Assembly (NCBI GenBank): GCA_037189585.1
Contig: JBBCJA010000004.1
Location: 1-64,000, forward strand
DNA from: JAEXNA01 sp037189585
GTDB taxonomy: Bacteria; Vulcanimicrobiota; Xenobia; Xenobiales; JADMJV01
Length of the DNA: 64,000 nucleotides
Direction: 5' to 3'
The notes under the pieces were generated by a model. The model saw only the letters and a program-made list of their open reading frames with translations, did no database searches and was not told the DNA's origin. Positions 1 through 8,286 of the stretch are shown here, in pieces (within the stretch, counting starts at the first letter, position 1; each line of letters starts with the position of its first letter). Made by a program: the position numbers and the translations under genes.

Positions 1-449
1 GAAGCCGTACTCGTTGCCCTCATAGTCCTCAACCTCGTCGCGGCCCCATCCTCGACTTCACGTCGAGGCTCCATTGAAGCGAGGCCATAGCCAACCTTGA
101 AAGTGGACTTCCTCAAACCCATCCTCGACTTCACGTCGAGGCTCCATTGAAGCTACCTGTGCCTGTTGCGGCCGGACCGGACTGAAGAACCCATCCTCGA
201 CTTCACGTCGAGGCTCCATTGAAGCCGGCCAAAGACCCGCCCACAGGAGCGAGTTTGGTGCGGCCCATCCTCGACTTCACGTCGAGGCTCCATTGAAGCG
301 CGTGTGGCACGGAGCTATCAGACTGCTGCGACCAGATGGCCCATCCTCGACTTCACGTCGAGGCTCCATTGAAGCACTTCGGGCTACAACCGGGTCAAGA
401 TCCTCACCTATGGCCCATCCTCGACTTCGCGTCGAGGCCCCAATTTGTA
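1..449 (+). CRISPR. CRISPR array, distal (trailer) end
   Basis: Five perfect 36-nt direct repeats lie at 45-80, 118-153, 190-225, 264-299 and 340-375. A partial repeat end sits at 1-5 and a decayed last repeat at 414-449. Spacers are all different and 36-40 nt long (6-44, 81-117, 154-189, 226-263, 300-339, 376-413). Each repeat contains a 7-bp stem, CCTCGAC with GTCGAGG, around a TTCAC loop, and ends in ATTGAAGC. That end resembles the 8-nt crRNA 5' handle ATTGAAAC of many type I and III systems. The decayed repeat on the right marks the trailer, so the leader and probably the cas genes lie to the left of the window and transcription runs rightward. Subtype cannot be fixed without cas genes. 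Confidence 0.96.
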
Positions 450-455
450 ACTCCC

Positions 456-1730
456 TCAGCTCTCCAAGAATCGTGAGCTTGGAACGGGTCCTCCCGCCCG
501 CATCCGACAGCGTTGGGCGGGTCCCAGTTCTCGCAGTTTCTCTAGCCGAAGCCTAGCGAAATCGGTCAGAGGAGCTTCTCCTCCCCAGCTCTCCACCGAG
601 TCGGGTATCTCCTTGATGATGTCGGCGGCGATCTCCGCTTCGGAGCGGGAGTCGCCCTCGGACTCCTTCATCTCGTCAGTCTCCGGATCGAGCTGAGGAA
701 CCCCAGGCTCCCAGGGCGGGTAGTTGTATTGGTAGAGCAAAGTCATAAGGTCGGCGGCGACCGGATAAGGCCGCACCCAGTTATTGGCGTGAGACCACAA
801 GAGCTGGCCCTCTCGACACTCTCCCGCGGCGAGCACGAATTCACGATCCTGGACCGAATCCAGGTCATAGGCGATCAATAGCTCCGCCAGTTCGGGGTCT
901 CGGGTCGGCTTTGCCTCAAGATACCGACAAGCCGCTTCCCCTAGAATCCGACTGGCTCGGTCATTGGCGAACATAATCTTTTGAGGCCGAACACCGATGC
1001 GAGACAGCAGTCGAAGCCCCTCCCCCATCAACTCGTAAGTATCCCACAGCATGGCGTAACGACCGTTCATCCCTTCCTCAAAGCCGTGGGGGGACAGATG
1101 AAGAAGTAAGGAGCGATTGATGATGTAATGCCACTCTCGGAGGCCCCGCGGCTCTGGAATCTCGCCAGCACGCTCGATCATAGCGCGCAGATCGCGAGCC
1201 AGGTCTTGCTGTCCGGACTCCACCCGAGGTAGCACCTCACCAGCAGCCCCCACGTCGCCGATCATCATAGCGTTGAATCCCATCAGATAGCTGACTAGCG
1301 GGTCCTTCCGGACCTCCGCCGGTGCCCGCGCCAGTGTGCTAAAAGCCTCCTGATACTCCAGCAACTCCTCCAGATTTGCCGACAACTCAGGATAGAGATG
1401 GCCCTGATCGGGATTCGAGAAAATTGCCCTTCGAAGCACCAGTGCCGCCAAGTCGTGCAGGCCAACTTCATAAGCTTGGTAAGCCAGCTCCCAAGCTTGG
1501 TCCACAGAGTCCAAGCTGAGTGCGAACTCTCGACTGAGACCCTCGAGTTGAGCTAGACCCATCGCTTCGAAAACCCTGGCGAAAGCCTGGAGAAGCAGGG
1601 AGAGTCTGTCTCCATCCTGAGGTAGCCCCGGCCGGCTCAGAACGGAACGAAGGAGCATGATGGCTTGGTGAGGGTCATCGGAGAGATGTTCCGCCGCTTC
1701 CCCTAAGACAGCTTCAAAGCTCTCCGACAT
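456..1730 (-). CDS. TPR-like hypothetical protein, 424 aa
   Basis: I do not recognise a named family. The protein has no signal peptide or membrane segment. Its first half is built of helical pairs of the tetratricopeptide type, rich in Ala and Leu with spaced Gly/Ala pairs (for example around residues 20-150), suggesting a scaffold or protein-binding role. A conserved-looking central part follows (residues about 195-330, with WHYIINRS and a proline-rich segment near YNYPPWEP). An acidic stretch rich in Glu/Asp/Ser precedes the C-terminus. The last 15 or so residues are low complexity, and the stop lies a few bases from the decayed terminal CRISPR repeat, so the 3' end could have been altered by array placement. 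It is followed on the same strand side by unrelated secreted and membrane proteins. Confidence 0.7.
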   Translation of the reverse strand: MSESFEAVLGEAAEHLSDDPHQAIMLLRSVLSRPGLPQDGDRLSLLLQAFARVFEAMGLAQLEGLSREFALSLDSVDQAWELAYQAYEVGLHDLAALVLRRAIFSNPDQGHLYPELSANLEELLEYQEAFSTLARAPAEVRKDPLVSYLMGFNAMMIGDVGAAGEVLPRVESGQQDLARDLRAMIERAGEIPEPRGLREWHYIINRSLLLHLSPHGFEEGMNGRYAMLWDTYELMGEGLRLLSRIGVRPQKIMFANDRASRILGEAACRYLEAKPTRDPELAELLIAYDLDSVQDREFVLAAGECREGQLLWSHANNWVRPYPVAADLMTLLYQYNYPPWEPGVPQLDPETDEMKESEGDSRSEAEIAADIIKEIPDSVESWGGEAPLTDFARLRLEKLRELGPAQRCRMRAGGPVPSSRFLES

Positions 1731-1734
1731 CGTC

Positions 1735-2232
1735 CTAACGCACGGTCAGGGTGAGCGGCGCGCTTTTTCCCAGCTCTTCGGCTTCGGAGTCGACGGCCGC
1801 ATAGCGGGTCACCGAGCATTCCACGACAAGCTGCAAGGGCCTGGGCTGGTCTTTGAACTCCTCTAGAAGCAGTCGAAAAGGCTCACCGGAGCTGGAGATC
1901 TTTCCGTCTACCAGCTCCATTTTGAATCCGACCGCCGGATGATAGTCGCCACTGAGACATTTCAAGTGAAGCCAATAATTGCCGCCCTGGCTCCAACGAG
2001 TCTCCTCCTTCGGGAAAAAGGTCACGCTAGTTTTCTCCAGGCTCTCTCCCTCGGTAACTAGGAAGTTCACGGATTCCACGGAGCTTTGTAACGGCGAGAA
2101 GGAAACGTCTCGAGCTCCAGCCGGCGGGGCATAACAGCCTCCCGGTAAAATACCGGGTTTCGGGGAAGGGTCCGCCAGAGCCGAGCTCAGGAGAATGGAA
2201 CTCAAGAATAAGGTGAGCAATGTTTTCTTCAT
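1735..2232 (-). CDS. Secreted hypothetical protein
   Basis: Small protein with a clear Sec signal peptide: MKKTLLTLF followed by a Leu/Ser-rich core and an ALA-type cleavage site before DPSPKPG. The mature part is about 145 residues and predominantly beta-like. I recognise no domain. The start at 2232 is chosen over an upstream in-frame ATG at 2289 because it gives the signal peptide directly and is preceded by AGGGGGC. The longer form would also overlap the upstream gene, which ends at 2270. It lies between the Tim44-like gene and the TPR-like gene on the same strand, possibly in one transcript. Confidence 0.7.
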   Translation of the reverse strand: MKKTLLTLFLSSILLSSALADPSPKPGILPGGCYAPPAGARDVSFSPLQSSVESVNFLVTEGESLEKTSVTFFPKEETRWSQGGNYWLHLKCLSGDYHPAVGFKMELVDGKISSSGEPFRLLLEEFKDQPRPLQLVVECSVTRYAAVDSEAEELGKSAPLTLTVR

Positions 2233-2269
2233 AACGCCCCCTGTCGTCAGCCTACCATAAAATATTCCA

Positions 2270-3727
2270 CTAAGGCTCGTAGACCTCATCTTGCTCGATG
2301 TTGGAGAGAACCCAGTCGAAGTCGCCCAGGGTGATCACGGTGTGGCAATACTCACACTCGCCAGATTGATTGATCCTGTCAAGCGGAGCACCACAAGATG
2401 GACAGCTGTGGACAGAATCTCCCTTGGCCTGCTTTCCACCAACACGACGAATGAAGGTCCAGTACTCTGTGAAAGAACGGTGGAGTTTGGGATCTCCATA
2501 AAGAATCATCCCTCCCTCGTTGGTGGTCACGTCGATCATCGAGGCATAGACCCGAGCCGTGATGGACTCGTAGTAGGCATCGAGCTCGATCTTGGAAAGC
2601 TCCCAATCCTTGATCCGAATATCCAAGAGCTTGTTGATCTTACCTCCACGGCGATAATCTTCGATCCAATAGCGGTGCATACGAAACAACACGTCGGTCT
2701 CGTGAGGCCGGCATTGTCCCGGGTCACGCTCGCTCCAACCTTGTTGGAGTTTCAAGAAGATGCTGGACGCCTTGGCCCAAAACTCATCGAATGAAAAGTC
2801 GGGATGGCGGGTGAGAAATTCCTCGCGGGCGCGCTTGAGAGCGGGGTGAAAACGTGTCGGCAAGTCCGTTCCCACCTCCACACCTCCCCCCTCGGCCTGG
2901 TGCGGCTTGATCTCGTTAAGTTCGGTGATGGAAATGCCCGAGACAACCCAATCAAACTGCCCGTAGACGTTGGTGGTCTGGCATTGGGGACAGGTCCCGT
3001 TGGCGGGGAAGTCTCCACCGTAACCGCAACTCGGACAGCTCAGTTTACTGACCGCCTTAGGCGGTTGAGTTAAAAGGGTCTGTTTGCGTTCGAAGGTCCA
3101 GGTCTCAAGCGCCACGTAAGCCTTGGTTTGTCCGTCACGCCGAGTAAGGTAGTTCGACTCGAGTTCGACCCGCATGACGAGGTTGGGCAAGTTGATGGAC
3201 GATTCCCGAATTTTGAGAAATCCCACCACCACGTCTTGAACCTGCTCCAGCAGGCTACCACGCGTGGTCAGTTGCCTTACGACTTGAGGGGAGAGAAATG
3301 GACGTGAATGGACAAAATTCCCCCCGGGCATCTCTTGTAGGGCCTGGCTGTAGAGCAAGACAGCGAACTCTCGAAAGATCGGAAGGGAAAAGTTCGGGTC
3401 CTTCTCCTTGACCAAGCGCAAGGGATCTTCTTGAAACGTCGACGGGGATCGAGTCTGGTTCAACTCGAGATAGGAATCAAATCCCCGGTCGGGCGGCCTG
3501 CGAGTGCCACCGGAGAGCAACCCGCTAAAAAGCGAAAGGGCGCCAGTACGGTGGGCAAACACTCCGGCCAAGAGTAGAAGCATCGGGTTGTACAACAAGG
3601 CCAGGCCTCCCACGCACAGCAGCGCTGTTACACCGCAGCCGAGGCCGTTTCGGGACTGTTGCGCCATCGAATTCATGCAGTAGAACCCAATGAGCAGTAA
3701 CACGACCATAAGAATCAAAGCCATCAT
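2270..3727 (-). CDS. Tim44-like domain membrane protein with two zinc ribbons (main part of a frameshifted gene)
   Basis: Starts with two hydrophobic segments (residues 3-20 and 30-60), then has two Tim44-like (cystatin/NTF2-type) domains, about residues 105-225 and 295-430. Each is followed by a zinc ribbon: CPSCGY...CPQC near 231-250 and CPSCGA...CEYC near 446-465. Both halves end in a similar FDWV(V/L)S motif, so the protein is an internal duplication. Bacterial members of this family usually begin with a signal peptide and a Ser/Gly-rich linker. Here that part is encoded immediately upstream (3783-3992) in another frame, separated by a run of eight C at 3819-3826. Removing one base joins both frames with no stop between. 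The true protein is therefore probably about 570 aa, and the ATG at 3727 is an internal Met. Confidence 0.8.
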   Translation of the reverse strand: MMALILMVVLLLIGFYCMNSMAQQSRNGLGCGVTALLCVGGLALLYNPMLLLLAGVFAHRTGALSLFSGLLSGGTRRPPDRGFDSYLELNQTRSPSTFQEDPLRLVKEKDPNFSLPIFREFAVLLYSQALQEMPGGNFVHSRPFLSPQVVRQLTTRGSLLEQVQDVVVGFLKIRESSINLPNLVMRVELESNYLTRRDGQTKAYVALETWTFERKQTLLTQPPKAVSKLSCPSCGYGGDFPANGTCPQCQTTNVYGQFDWVVSGISITELNEIKPHQAEGGGVEVGTDLPTRFHPALKRAREEFLTRHPDFSFDEFWAKASSIFLKLQQGWSERDPGQCRPHETDVLFRMHRYWIEDYRRGGKINKLLDIRIKDWELSKIELDAYYESITARVYASMIDVTTNEGGMILYGDPKLHRSFTEYWTFIRRVGGKQAKGDSVHSCPSCGAPLDRINQSGECEYCHTVITLGDFDWVLSNIEQDEVYEP

Positions 3728-3782
3728 GAAAGCGGCTCCGTCGTCTCCCGAACCTCCTGAGTAAGACGAACTTCCGGACGAA

Positions 3783-3992
3783 CTACTCCCCCAGGAAGAG
3801 GACGAGGACGAGCTGCTTCCCCCCCCAGGAGGATGACGAGGACGAGCTTCTGTATGAAGAAGAGGAAGAGGACGACGATGAGGAGGAGGAGGAGCGTGAG
3901 GACGAGCTGTAGCTCGACCCTCCCCCCAGGCGAGCCCAAGCCGGAAGCGAGATCCACCACAGAAAGACCATCCAGTACCAACGCTTCATCAC
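3783..3992 (-). CDS. Signal peptide and Ser-rich N-terminus of the Tim44-like protein, frameshifted
   Basis: Encodes MMKRWYW, a hydrophobic Trp-rich core, an AWA cleavage site, then GGG and long runs of Ser with interspersed Tyr and Arg. The frame then passes a homopolymer of eight G on the coding strand (3819-3826 as C) and ends in a short non-serine tail (KQLVLVLFLGE). Skipping one base of the run continues with Ser/Gly codons, through SGDDGAAF, straight into the Met-Met that begins the Tim44-like frame at 3727. The start overlaps the stop of the upstream TPM gene by four bases (ATGA), typical of translational coupling. It may be a sequencing error, a slippage-prone phase-variable switch, or a genuine recent mutation. 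Confidence 0.7.
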   Translation of the reverse strand: MMKRWYWMVFLWWISLPAWARLGGGSSYSSSSRSSSSSSSSSSSSSYRSSSSSSSWGGKQLVLVLFLGE

Positions 3993-4615
3993 ACACCAGC
4001 CTTCATTAACCAGATTTCGTTAGGAAGCTCATCTTCATCATCGGCGGCCCGTGGCAAAGATTCGCCCAAAGTATCGCCCAGAGGACTCAAACCGTCGAGA
4101 ATCGCCTTCTCTAGCTCAGACAAGCTCGACGCTTGACCCCAACGAGACTCCAGCTCGTTAAAAATGGCGGTGGACACTTTGCCTTGAATTCCTGTATCAG
4201 GTACGAACCGGACCAGACGTTCAAATTCGCTCACGTACAGTAGCAGCCCGGTCCTCTCACGCGTGTGGCTGAGTTTTCTCTGAACGAAGGCATCATTGGC
4301 CTGGCTATCGACCTGCCGACGACGGCGCTGGGCAGAAGTCAGAAGGCGACGAAGCCAGCCTGCTTTGACCCCGAGAAAGTAGCCCAGAAGGTAAGACACG
4401 ATCACGCCGCCGAGAAGATACTCAGGAAGAAAGACCCAGGGCGAATAGATGGCCACGATCAAAAGGACGACAACAAAGGCAAAACCGCACTGGCCTTCTA
4501 GCTCTCGATAGCTACCCGAGGAAGGACTTAGGACCACCACTAGCTCTACCGAGCTTTTAGACTCGACCTCTTCGATCTTCGTCGAAATCTGCTCCAGGAA
4601 ACTTTGTGTGAACAC
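3989..4615 (-). CDS. TPM-domain membrane protein (TLP18.3/Psb32 fold)
   Basis: A 208-aa protein beginning at a GTG preceded by GGAGG. Residues 1-40 carry the start of a TPM domain (SSVELVVVLSPSSGSY). This is interrupted by two hydrophobic segments (about 45-85), and the domain continues with RTGLLLYVSEFERLVRFVPD near 120-140, a typical strand and loop of the family. TPM proteins face the outside of the membrane; some act as phosphatases or chaperones in membrane-complex assembly. Its stop overlaps the start of the Ser-rich Tim44 gene by four bases. The pairing suggests the two act together at the membrane. Specific role unknown. Confidence 0.75.
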   Translation of the reverse strand: MFTQSFLEQISTKIEEVESKSSVELVVVLSPSSGSYRELEGQCGFAFVVVLLIVAIYSPWVFLPEYLLGGVIVSYLLGYFLGVKAGWLRRLLTSAQRRRRQVDSQANDAFVQRKLSHTRERTGLLLYVSEFERLVRFVPDTGIQGKVSTAIFNELESRWGQASSLSELEKAILDGLSPLGDTLGESLPRAADDEDELPNEIWLMKAGV

Positions 4616-4740
4616 CTCAATCCTCCCTAACAGCTCTTGGTGAACCGAAACACGCTCTGGGAATCTTGCATAAACACCCTTTAACGCGAAAAGCTCATGT
4701 ACTATTTGAAAAAACTCTAGAGAGACCTGCTGCTGGGTAA

Positions 4741-4760
4741 AGGGGATTCTGAGCTCCCCT
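4741..4760. other. Short hairpin upstream of the LysM/BON gene
   Basis: AGGGGA at 4741-4746 pairs perfectly with TCCCCT at 4755-4760 around an eight-base loop. It lies about 55 bases before the start codon of the gene at 4814, in the divergent intergenic region 4616-4813. It is not followed by a T run on either strand, so it is more likely a 5' UTR structure or an operator than a terminator. No convincing promoter boxes could be placed here. Confidence 0.3.
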
Positions 4761-4813
4761 CTAAGGCTTCAAGATACCGTCCTTAAAAGATCTAACGGAG
4801 GAGTAATAAAGAC

Positions 4814-5305
4814 ATGGCTATTTTTGACTTTGTGAAAAGCGCGGGGAATATGATTTCCGAGGGACTGGAGAAAGCCGCGGACGCGGCCCAGGACCAAGCA
4901 CCGGCGTTGACCGTCGCCGCTGTCGAGGCCAAGATCAAAGCCTCGAACATTAAGCACAAAGACCTCGCTCTTAAGTTGATCGGAGACCACGGAGTGAAGG
5001 TCTACGCGGTGGTGGAAAGTGTCGACGATAAAGCCGATCTGATTCTTCTCGTGGGTAACATCGACGGAGTCGAGAAGGTCGAGGACGCCGTCAAGGTTCG
5101 TCCCCCTGGAAGCGATAAGGATGTGGAGGCTCCCGCGCCGCGCTTCTATCAAGTGAAGTCGGGGGATACTCTCAGCGACATCGCCCAGCGAGAGCTCGGA
5201 GACGCCAATCGCTACACGGAGATCTTCAACGCTAATCGTAACATCTTGTCCAATCCGGATCAGATTGACATCGGGCAGACCCTGCGGATTCCCAACAAGA
5301 AGTAG
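4814..5305 (+). CDS. kbp: BON-LysM potassium-binding protein (Kbp/YgaU family)
   Basis: A 163-aa protein. It begins MAIFDFVKSAG, a hallmark of the Kbp/YgaU family. A BON domain (about residues 30-98) holds the helix-strand pattern and VGNIDGVEKVEDAVKV. A C-terminal LysM module (about 108-162) starts FYQVKSGDTLSDIA and ends QTLRIPNKK. The E. coli homologue is a cytoplasmic 149-aa K+-binding protein, and the order and length match. There is no signal peptide, in keeping with that family. GGAGGAG precedes the ATG with normal spacing. The small gene at 5308 follows within two bases, so the two are probably cotranscribed. Confidence 0.9.
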   Translation: MAIFDFVKSAGNMISEGLEKAADAAQDQAPALTVAAVEAKIKASNIKHKDLALKLIGDHGVKVYAVVESVDDKADLILLVGNIDGVEKVEDAVKVRPPGSDKDVEAPAPRFYQVKSGDTLSDIAQRELGDANRYTEIFNANRNILSNPDQIDIGQTLRIPNKK

Positions 5306-5307
5306 TC

Positions 5308-5571
5308 TTGCCCTACCGATACTACATTCAACGCGCCTCCTACCAGGAGAGTGAGGATCCTCGCGAGCTCTTTTTCTCGGAGCAAGAGTGGAAACAGGCC
5401 CTCGAGGATGCCTCTTCGGACTATCTTTCGGCCTTTACCTTTACCGACGGATACGTGACCTTTGAAGCCGAGGAGTGGACCGACCAGGACCCCCGGATCA
5501 TACTCGCGCGTCAGCTAGCTCATGAGCTGAACGCGCGAGTCTTTGGGGAAGAGGACGAAGAGTACGTTTAG
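5308..5571 (+). CDS. Small acidic hypothetical protein
   Basis: An 87-aa soluble acidic protein with a TTG start two bases after the stop of the LysM gene. It is rich in aromatic residues and Glu/Asp, with no recognised domain, membrane segment or cysteine. It probably belongs to the same transcript as the LysM gene and may be translated by coupling. Its last four bases overlap the stop of the convergent lipoprotein gene. Even codon-position composition and the tight fit between neighbours support it being real. Function unknown. Confidence 0.6.
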   Translation: MPYRYYIQRASYQESEDPRELFFSEQEWKQALEDASSDYLSAFTFTDGYVTFEAEEWTDQDPRIILARQLAHELNARVFGEEDEEYV

Positions 5572-6101
5572 TCCTTCAGGACGGCGAGGAAGGCTTCCAG
5601 GTTCTTCTTGTCCTCAGCCTTGAGAGGCCACTGAGGGTAACGCTCACTGAGCAGAGCTTCGCCCACCGTGAGGCCAAGAGGCCGGAAGGAAGGCTCTTCT
5701 CTAAGAAGATTCCGGAGAGCCTCCACGGACTTACCGTCACCGAGAGGAAGAGCAATTCTTTCACTACTTCCGCGTCCGCCTTTCGTCGGCATCCACTTGC
5801 TGAATTCCAGATCATAGCGGCCTTCTTCTCCCCCTCTAGACGGCGTTACCCCCACCTCGTACGTGACCTGGAACTTGTAGTCACCGTCACGAGCTCGCAT
5901 CTGCTCTCGACCGCCTTTGTCGGGCCCGACCTCCAATTTTGCCGAAGCAGACACAGGCTCGGCCTGGGTGGAAGCGGAGGCCGCCGCGAAGGTAGCGGTC
6001 GGAGTGGCGCTAGCTGTGGAGGGTGTATCACTGGACCGACAACCAGAAAGAACCAGGGGAGTCAATAAAAGGAGGCAGAGTTTCCGGATACGAGGAGACA
6101 T
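5568..6101 (-). CDS. Lipoprotein, hypothetical
   Basis: A 177-aa protein with a type II signal peptide: positively charged start, Leu-rich core and lipobox LVLSGC, with the lipidated Cys at about residue 21. A Ser/Thr/Ala-rich tether of about 30 residues is followed by a beta-rich globular domain of unknown family. The start codon directly abuts the scpB stop (6102), so it is the last gene of the glycerate kinase-protease-scpA-scpB run and probably translated by coupling. Its job is unknown. Confidence 0.75.
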   Translation of the reverse strand: MSPRIRKLCLLLLTPLVLSGCRSSDTPSTASATPTATFAAASASTQAEPVSASAKLEVGPDKGGREQMRARDGDYKFQVTYEVGVTPSRGGEEGRYDLEFSKWMPTKGGRGSSERIALPLGDGKSVEALRNLLREEPSFRPLGLTVGEALLSERYPQWPLKAEDKKNLEAFLAVLKD

Positions 6102-6803
6102 CTAATCGGCGAAACCCATCTCCTCTAAGGTCGTTTTGCTTTCAGTACCACGGATCTTGTTCAGCAAGCGTGCCAGACCCGTGCTGGGTCCGCTGATATC
6201 CTCGGCCAGGGCCTGCATTTCGCGCGAGCGAATGGGCCGCTCTTCTTCCATCGACTCTTCCAACGAGAAGCTGGGCATCTCGGCCTCCGGGTCGTCCCAG
6301 GAGAGCTCGGGGAGCTGCCCCAGGTCCGACATTCCGAAGTGCTCTAAGAAAAGCTCAGTGGTGGAGAATTCAAAGGGGCGTCCCGGAAGCTCCGAACGGC
6401 CCGACTGGGCCACCAGCTCCAGATCCACCAGCTGGGCCAGCGTACGGTCCGAGTTGATGCCACGAGCCGACTCCAACTGGGCGCGCGTGATCGGCTGCTT
6501 GTAGGCCACGATGGCCAGAACTTCCATCTGAGCCCGCGACAGGCGCTTCTTGTTCTGCACCTGCAAGATCCGCTCCACGTAGGGCGAGACCTCACCCTTG
6601 GTCAGCATCTGGTAGGCTCCGGCAACTTTTCGTACCTCCAGCGCCCGGTCCCGCAGCTGGCGTCGGAGACGGTCGATAAAGCGCTCTGTGTCGTCCTTAT
6701 CCCAGCCTCCGGCCTCGGCGATCTCCTCGAGGTGCAGCGGCCCGGGCGCGGCGAACAGCATGGCCTCGATGGCTTTTTCGGGAGCGATGTCGTCTCGTGT
6801 CAT
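6102..6803 (-). CDS. scpB: Segregation and condensation protein B
   Basis: A 233-aa protein that fits ScpB, the kleisin-partner subunit of the bacterial SMC condensin complex acting in chromosome compaction and segregation. It carries tandem winged-helix domains: the first from about residue 8 to 80 (EKAIEAMLFAAPGPLHLEEIA) and the second from about 88 to 165. The second holds the conserved LSRAQMEVLAIVAYKQPITR and the GRPFEFSTTELFLEHFG segment. A variable acidic C-terminal tail of about 60 residues follows. It lies 13 bases downstream of scpA on the same strand, the usual order. Confidence 0.95.
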   Translation of the reverse strand: MTRDDIAPEKAIEAMLFAAPGPLHLEEIAEAGGWDKDDTERFIDRLRRQLRDRALEVRKVAGAYQMLTKGEVSPYVERILQVQNKKRLSRAQMEVLAIVAYKQPITRAQLESARGINSDRTLAQLVDLELVAQSGRSELPGRPFEFSTTELFLEHFGMSDLGQLPELSWDDPEAEMPSFSLEESMEEERPIRSREMQALAEDISGPSTGLARLLNKIRGTESKTTLEEMGFAD

Positions 6804-6816
6804 GGATGAGGTCTTT

Positions 6817-7599
6817 CTAATTGAGGTTGGCGGGTACAGCGGCGAAGCCGCTCTCGGAGGGCGCTTCTCGAATTTCGCACTCGAGTTCGCTTCGATAGCT
6901 TTCTTGATAAAGAGTGATACGGTCGCGACGAGCCATCTCCAGAAGGGCCAGGAAGGTGACCACCACCAGAGCCTTCGGCTCTCCCTCGCGGCGGAGAAGC
7001 TCGGAGAAAGTCACGCGCCGGTCGGGACGGTCGCAAAGATGAGACCAGATCTCCTCTACTCGCTCCGGCACCGATAGCTCGACCTTGCGGTAGCCGATCG
7101 GCTCTTTGAACGGCTTGCGTGGACGCAAAATGCGTAGCGCCGCAAGATGCAAGGACCTCTTGGAAACGTTGAGAAGCGGCGTCTCCGGCTCGGACAGCCC
7201 GCTGGGGTGGGGATAGCGGGCCAGGCTTTGTGACTCACGGTCGGCCAGCCATTCGGCCGCCCGTTTGAGGCGCTGGTACTCACGCAGCCGAGTGATCAGG
7301 TCCCCTTCCGGATCCTCGTCGTAACCCATCGGCATACCGTCGTCTTCCGGCTCGATCACGGGGAGTAAAAGCCGAGACTTCAGTTCCAGAAGCTGGGCGA
7401 AGACGACCAGGTAAGAGCTTTCGATCTCGACGTCGAGCTGGCCCAGGATCTCCAAATACTCGCGATACTGTCCGGTAACCTCGGACAGAGAGATCTCGGT
7501 GATATCGAGCTCCGATTGCTCGACTAAAGACAAGAGCAGGTCGAGCGGCCCTTCAAAAAAGGGAAGTTGAACCTTGTATTTGACGTCCTCGGCCTCCAC
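6817..7599 (-). CDS. scpA: Segregation and condensation protein A
   Basis: A 260-aa kleisin. The N-terminal signature FEGPLDLLLSLVEQSELDI (about residues 15-33) binds the SMC head-proximal coiled coil. The middle holds the helix with LELKSRLLLP, and a C-terminal winged helix (about 185-245) contains RVTFSELL and the VVVTFLALLEMARR core. The GTG start lies five bases after the stop of the site-2 protease gene. Gene order protease, scpA, scpB is common in bacteria and supports a shared transcript. Cytoplasmic, chromosome-associated. Confidence 0.95.
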   Translation of the reverse strand: MEAEDVKYKVQLPFFEGPLDLLLSLVEQSELDITEISLSEVTGQYREYLEILGQLDVEIESSYLVVFAQLLELKSRLLLPVIEPEDDGMPMGYDEDPEGDLITRLREYQRLKRAAEWLADRESQSLARYPHPSGLSEPETPLLNVSKRSLHLAALRILRPRKPFKEPIGYRKVELSVPERVEEIWSHLCDRPDRRVTFSELLRREGEPKALVVVTFLALLEMARRDRITLYQESYRSELECEIREAPSESGFAAVPANLN

Positions 7600-7604
7600 C
7601 GGCT

Positions 7605-8231
7605 TTAGTGCCCCCCCATCAAGAATCCCCGCACGATGCCGTTAACCCAAATGAGAAGGTCTTTCCCGCCGAGTGACAGGATCAAAAGAAGCACGAGTAA
7701 CGACCAGACACCCAGCTTGCCCTCCAGGGCTCTCATCTGGGAAGCGATCGCCTCCGGCATGACGGCGCCTAAAATTTTCCATCCATCGAGGGGCGGCCAA
7801 GGGAAGAGATTGAAAAGCCCAAAGCCGACGTTGGCCCCGATCATCAGACCCAAAACAATCTGAATCGGTGTTTCGTTGAAGACGCCCAACAGATAGAGCA
7901 TCGAGCAGAGAACCGCGACGGCGAAATTGATGAACGGCCCCGCGGCGGCCACCAATGCCGTGTCCATGGAGCGATTCTTGAAGTTGTCGGAGTTCATGGG
8001 GACAGGCTTGGCCCAGCCCATGATGACCATCCCCGAGGTGGCGAGATAGGTGACGGACAGACAGATGGCGCCTATCGGCTCGAAATGCACCACCGGGTTG
8101 AGGGTCAGTCGCCCCTCGTACTTAGCCGTGGGGTCTCCCAGCTGATAGGCCATCCAGGCGTGGGCGAACTCGTGAATGAGCAACGCGAAGACCAGGCAAA
8201 GAAGGCCTATAACGAGATACACCGGGGTCAC
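7605..8231 (-). CDS. Site-2 protease family (M50) membrane metalloprotease
   Basis: A polytopic protein of 208 aa with HEFAH (residues 20-24) as the zinc motif in the first membrane helix and NLFPWPPLDG downstream supplying the third ligand Asp. This is the short M50B type that cleaves transmembrane substrates. The GTG at 8231 is chosen because it places the HExxH in the first helix as in relatives and is preceded by AAGGAA. The longer in-frame version to 8417 would run into the glycerate kinase coding region, which ends at 8287. It is upstream of scpA with only five bases between them. Confidence 0.88.
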   Translation of the reverse strand: MTPVYLVIGLLCLVFALLIHEFAHAWMAYQLGDPTAKYEGRLTLNPVVHFEPIGAICLSVTYLATSGMVIMGWAKPVPMNSDNFKNRSMDTALVAAAGPFINFAVAVLCSMLYLLGVFNETPIQIVLGLMIGANVGFGLFNLFPWPPLDGWKILGAVMPEAIASQMRALEGKLGVWSLLVLLLILSLGGKDLLIWVNGIVRGFLMGGH

Positions 8232-8286
8232 GTGCTTGATTTCCTTTCCAGCCAGCGCCAATCCTGTCAAACACACTGACAAAAAT

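Noticed and set aside
293..556. An open frame across the CRISPR array
   Set aside because: It follows repeat units and spacers; repeat periodicity and lack of a ribosome site show it is chance.
3724..3996. A Leu/Val-rich frame overlapping the Ser-rich gene
   Set aside because: It is the alternate reading of Ser-rich codons; a signal peptide and coupling with the TPM gene support the other frame.
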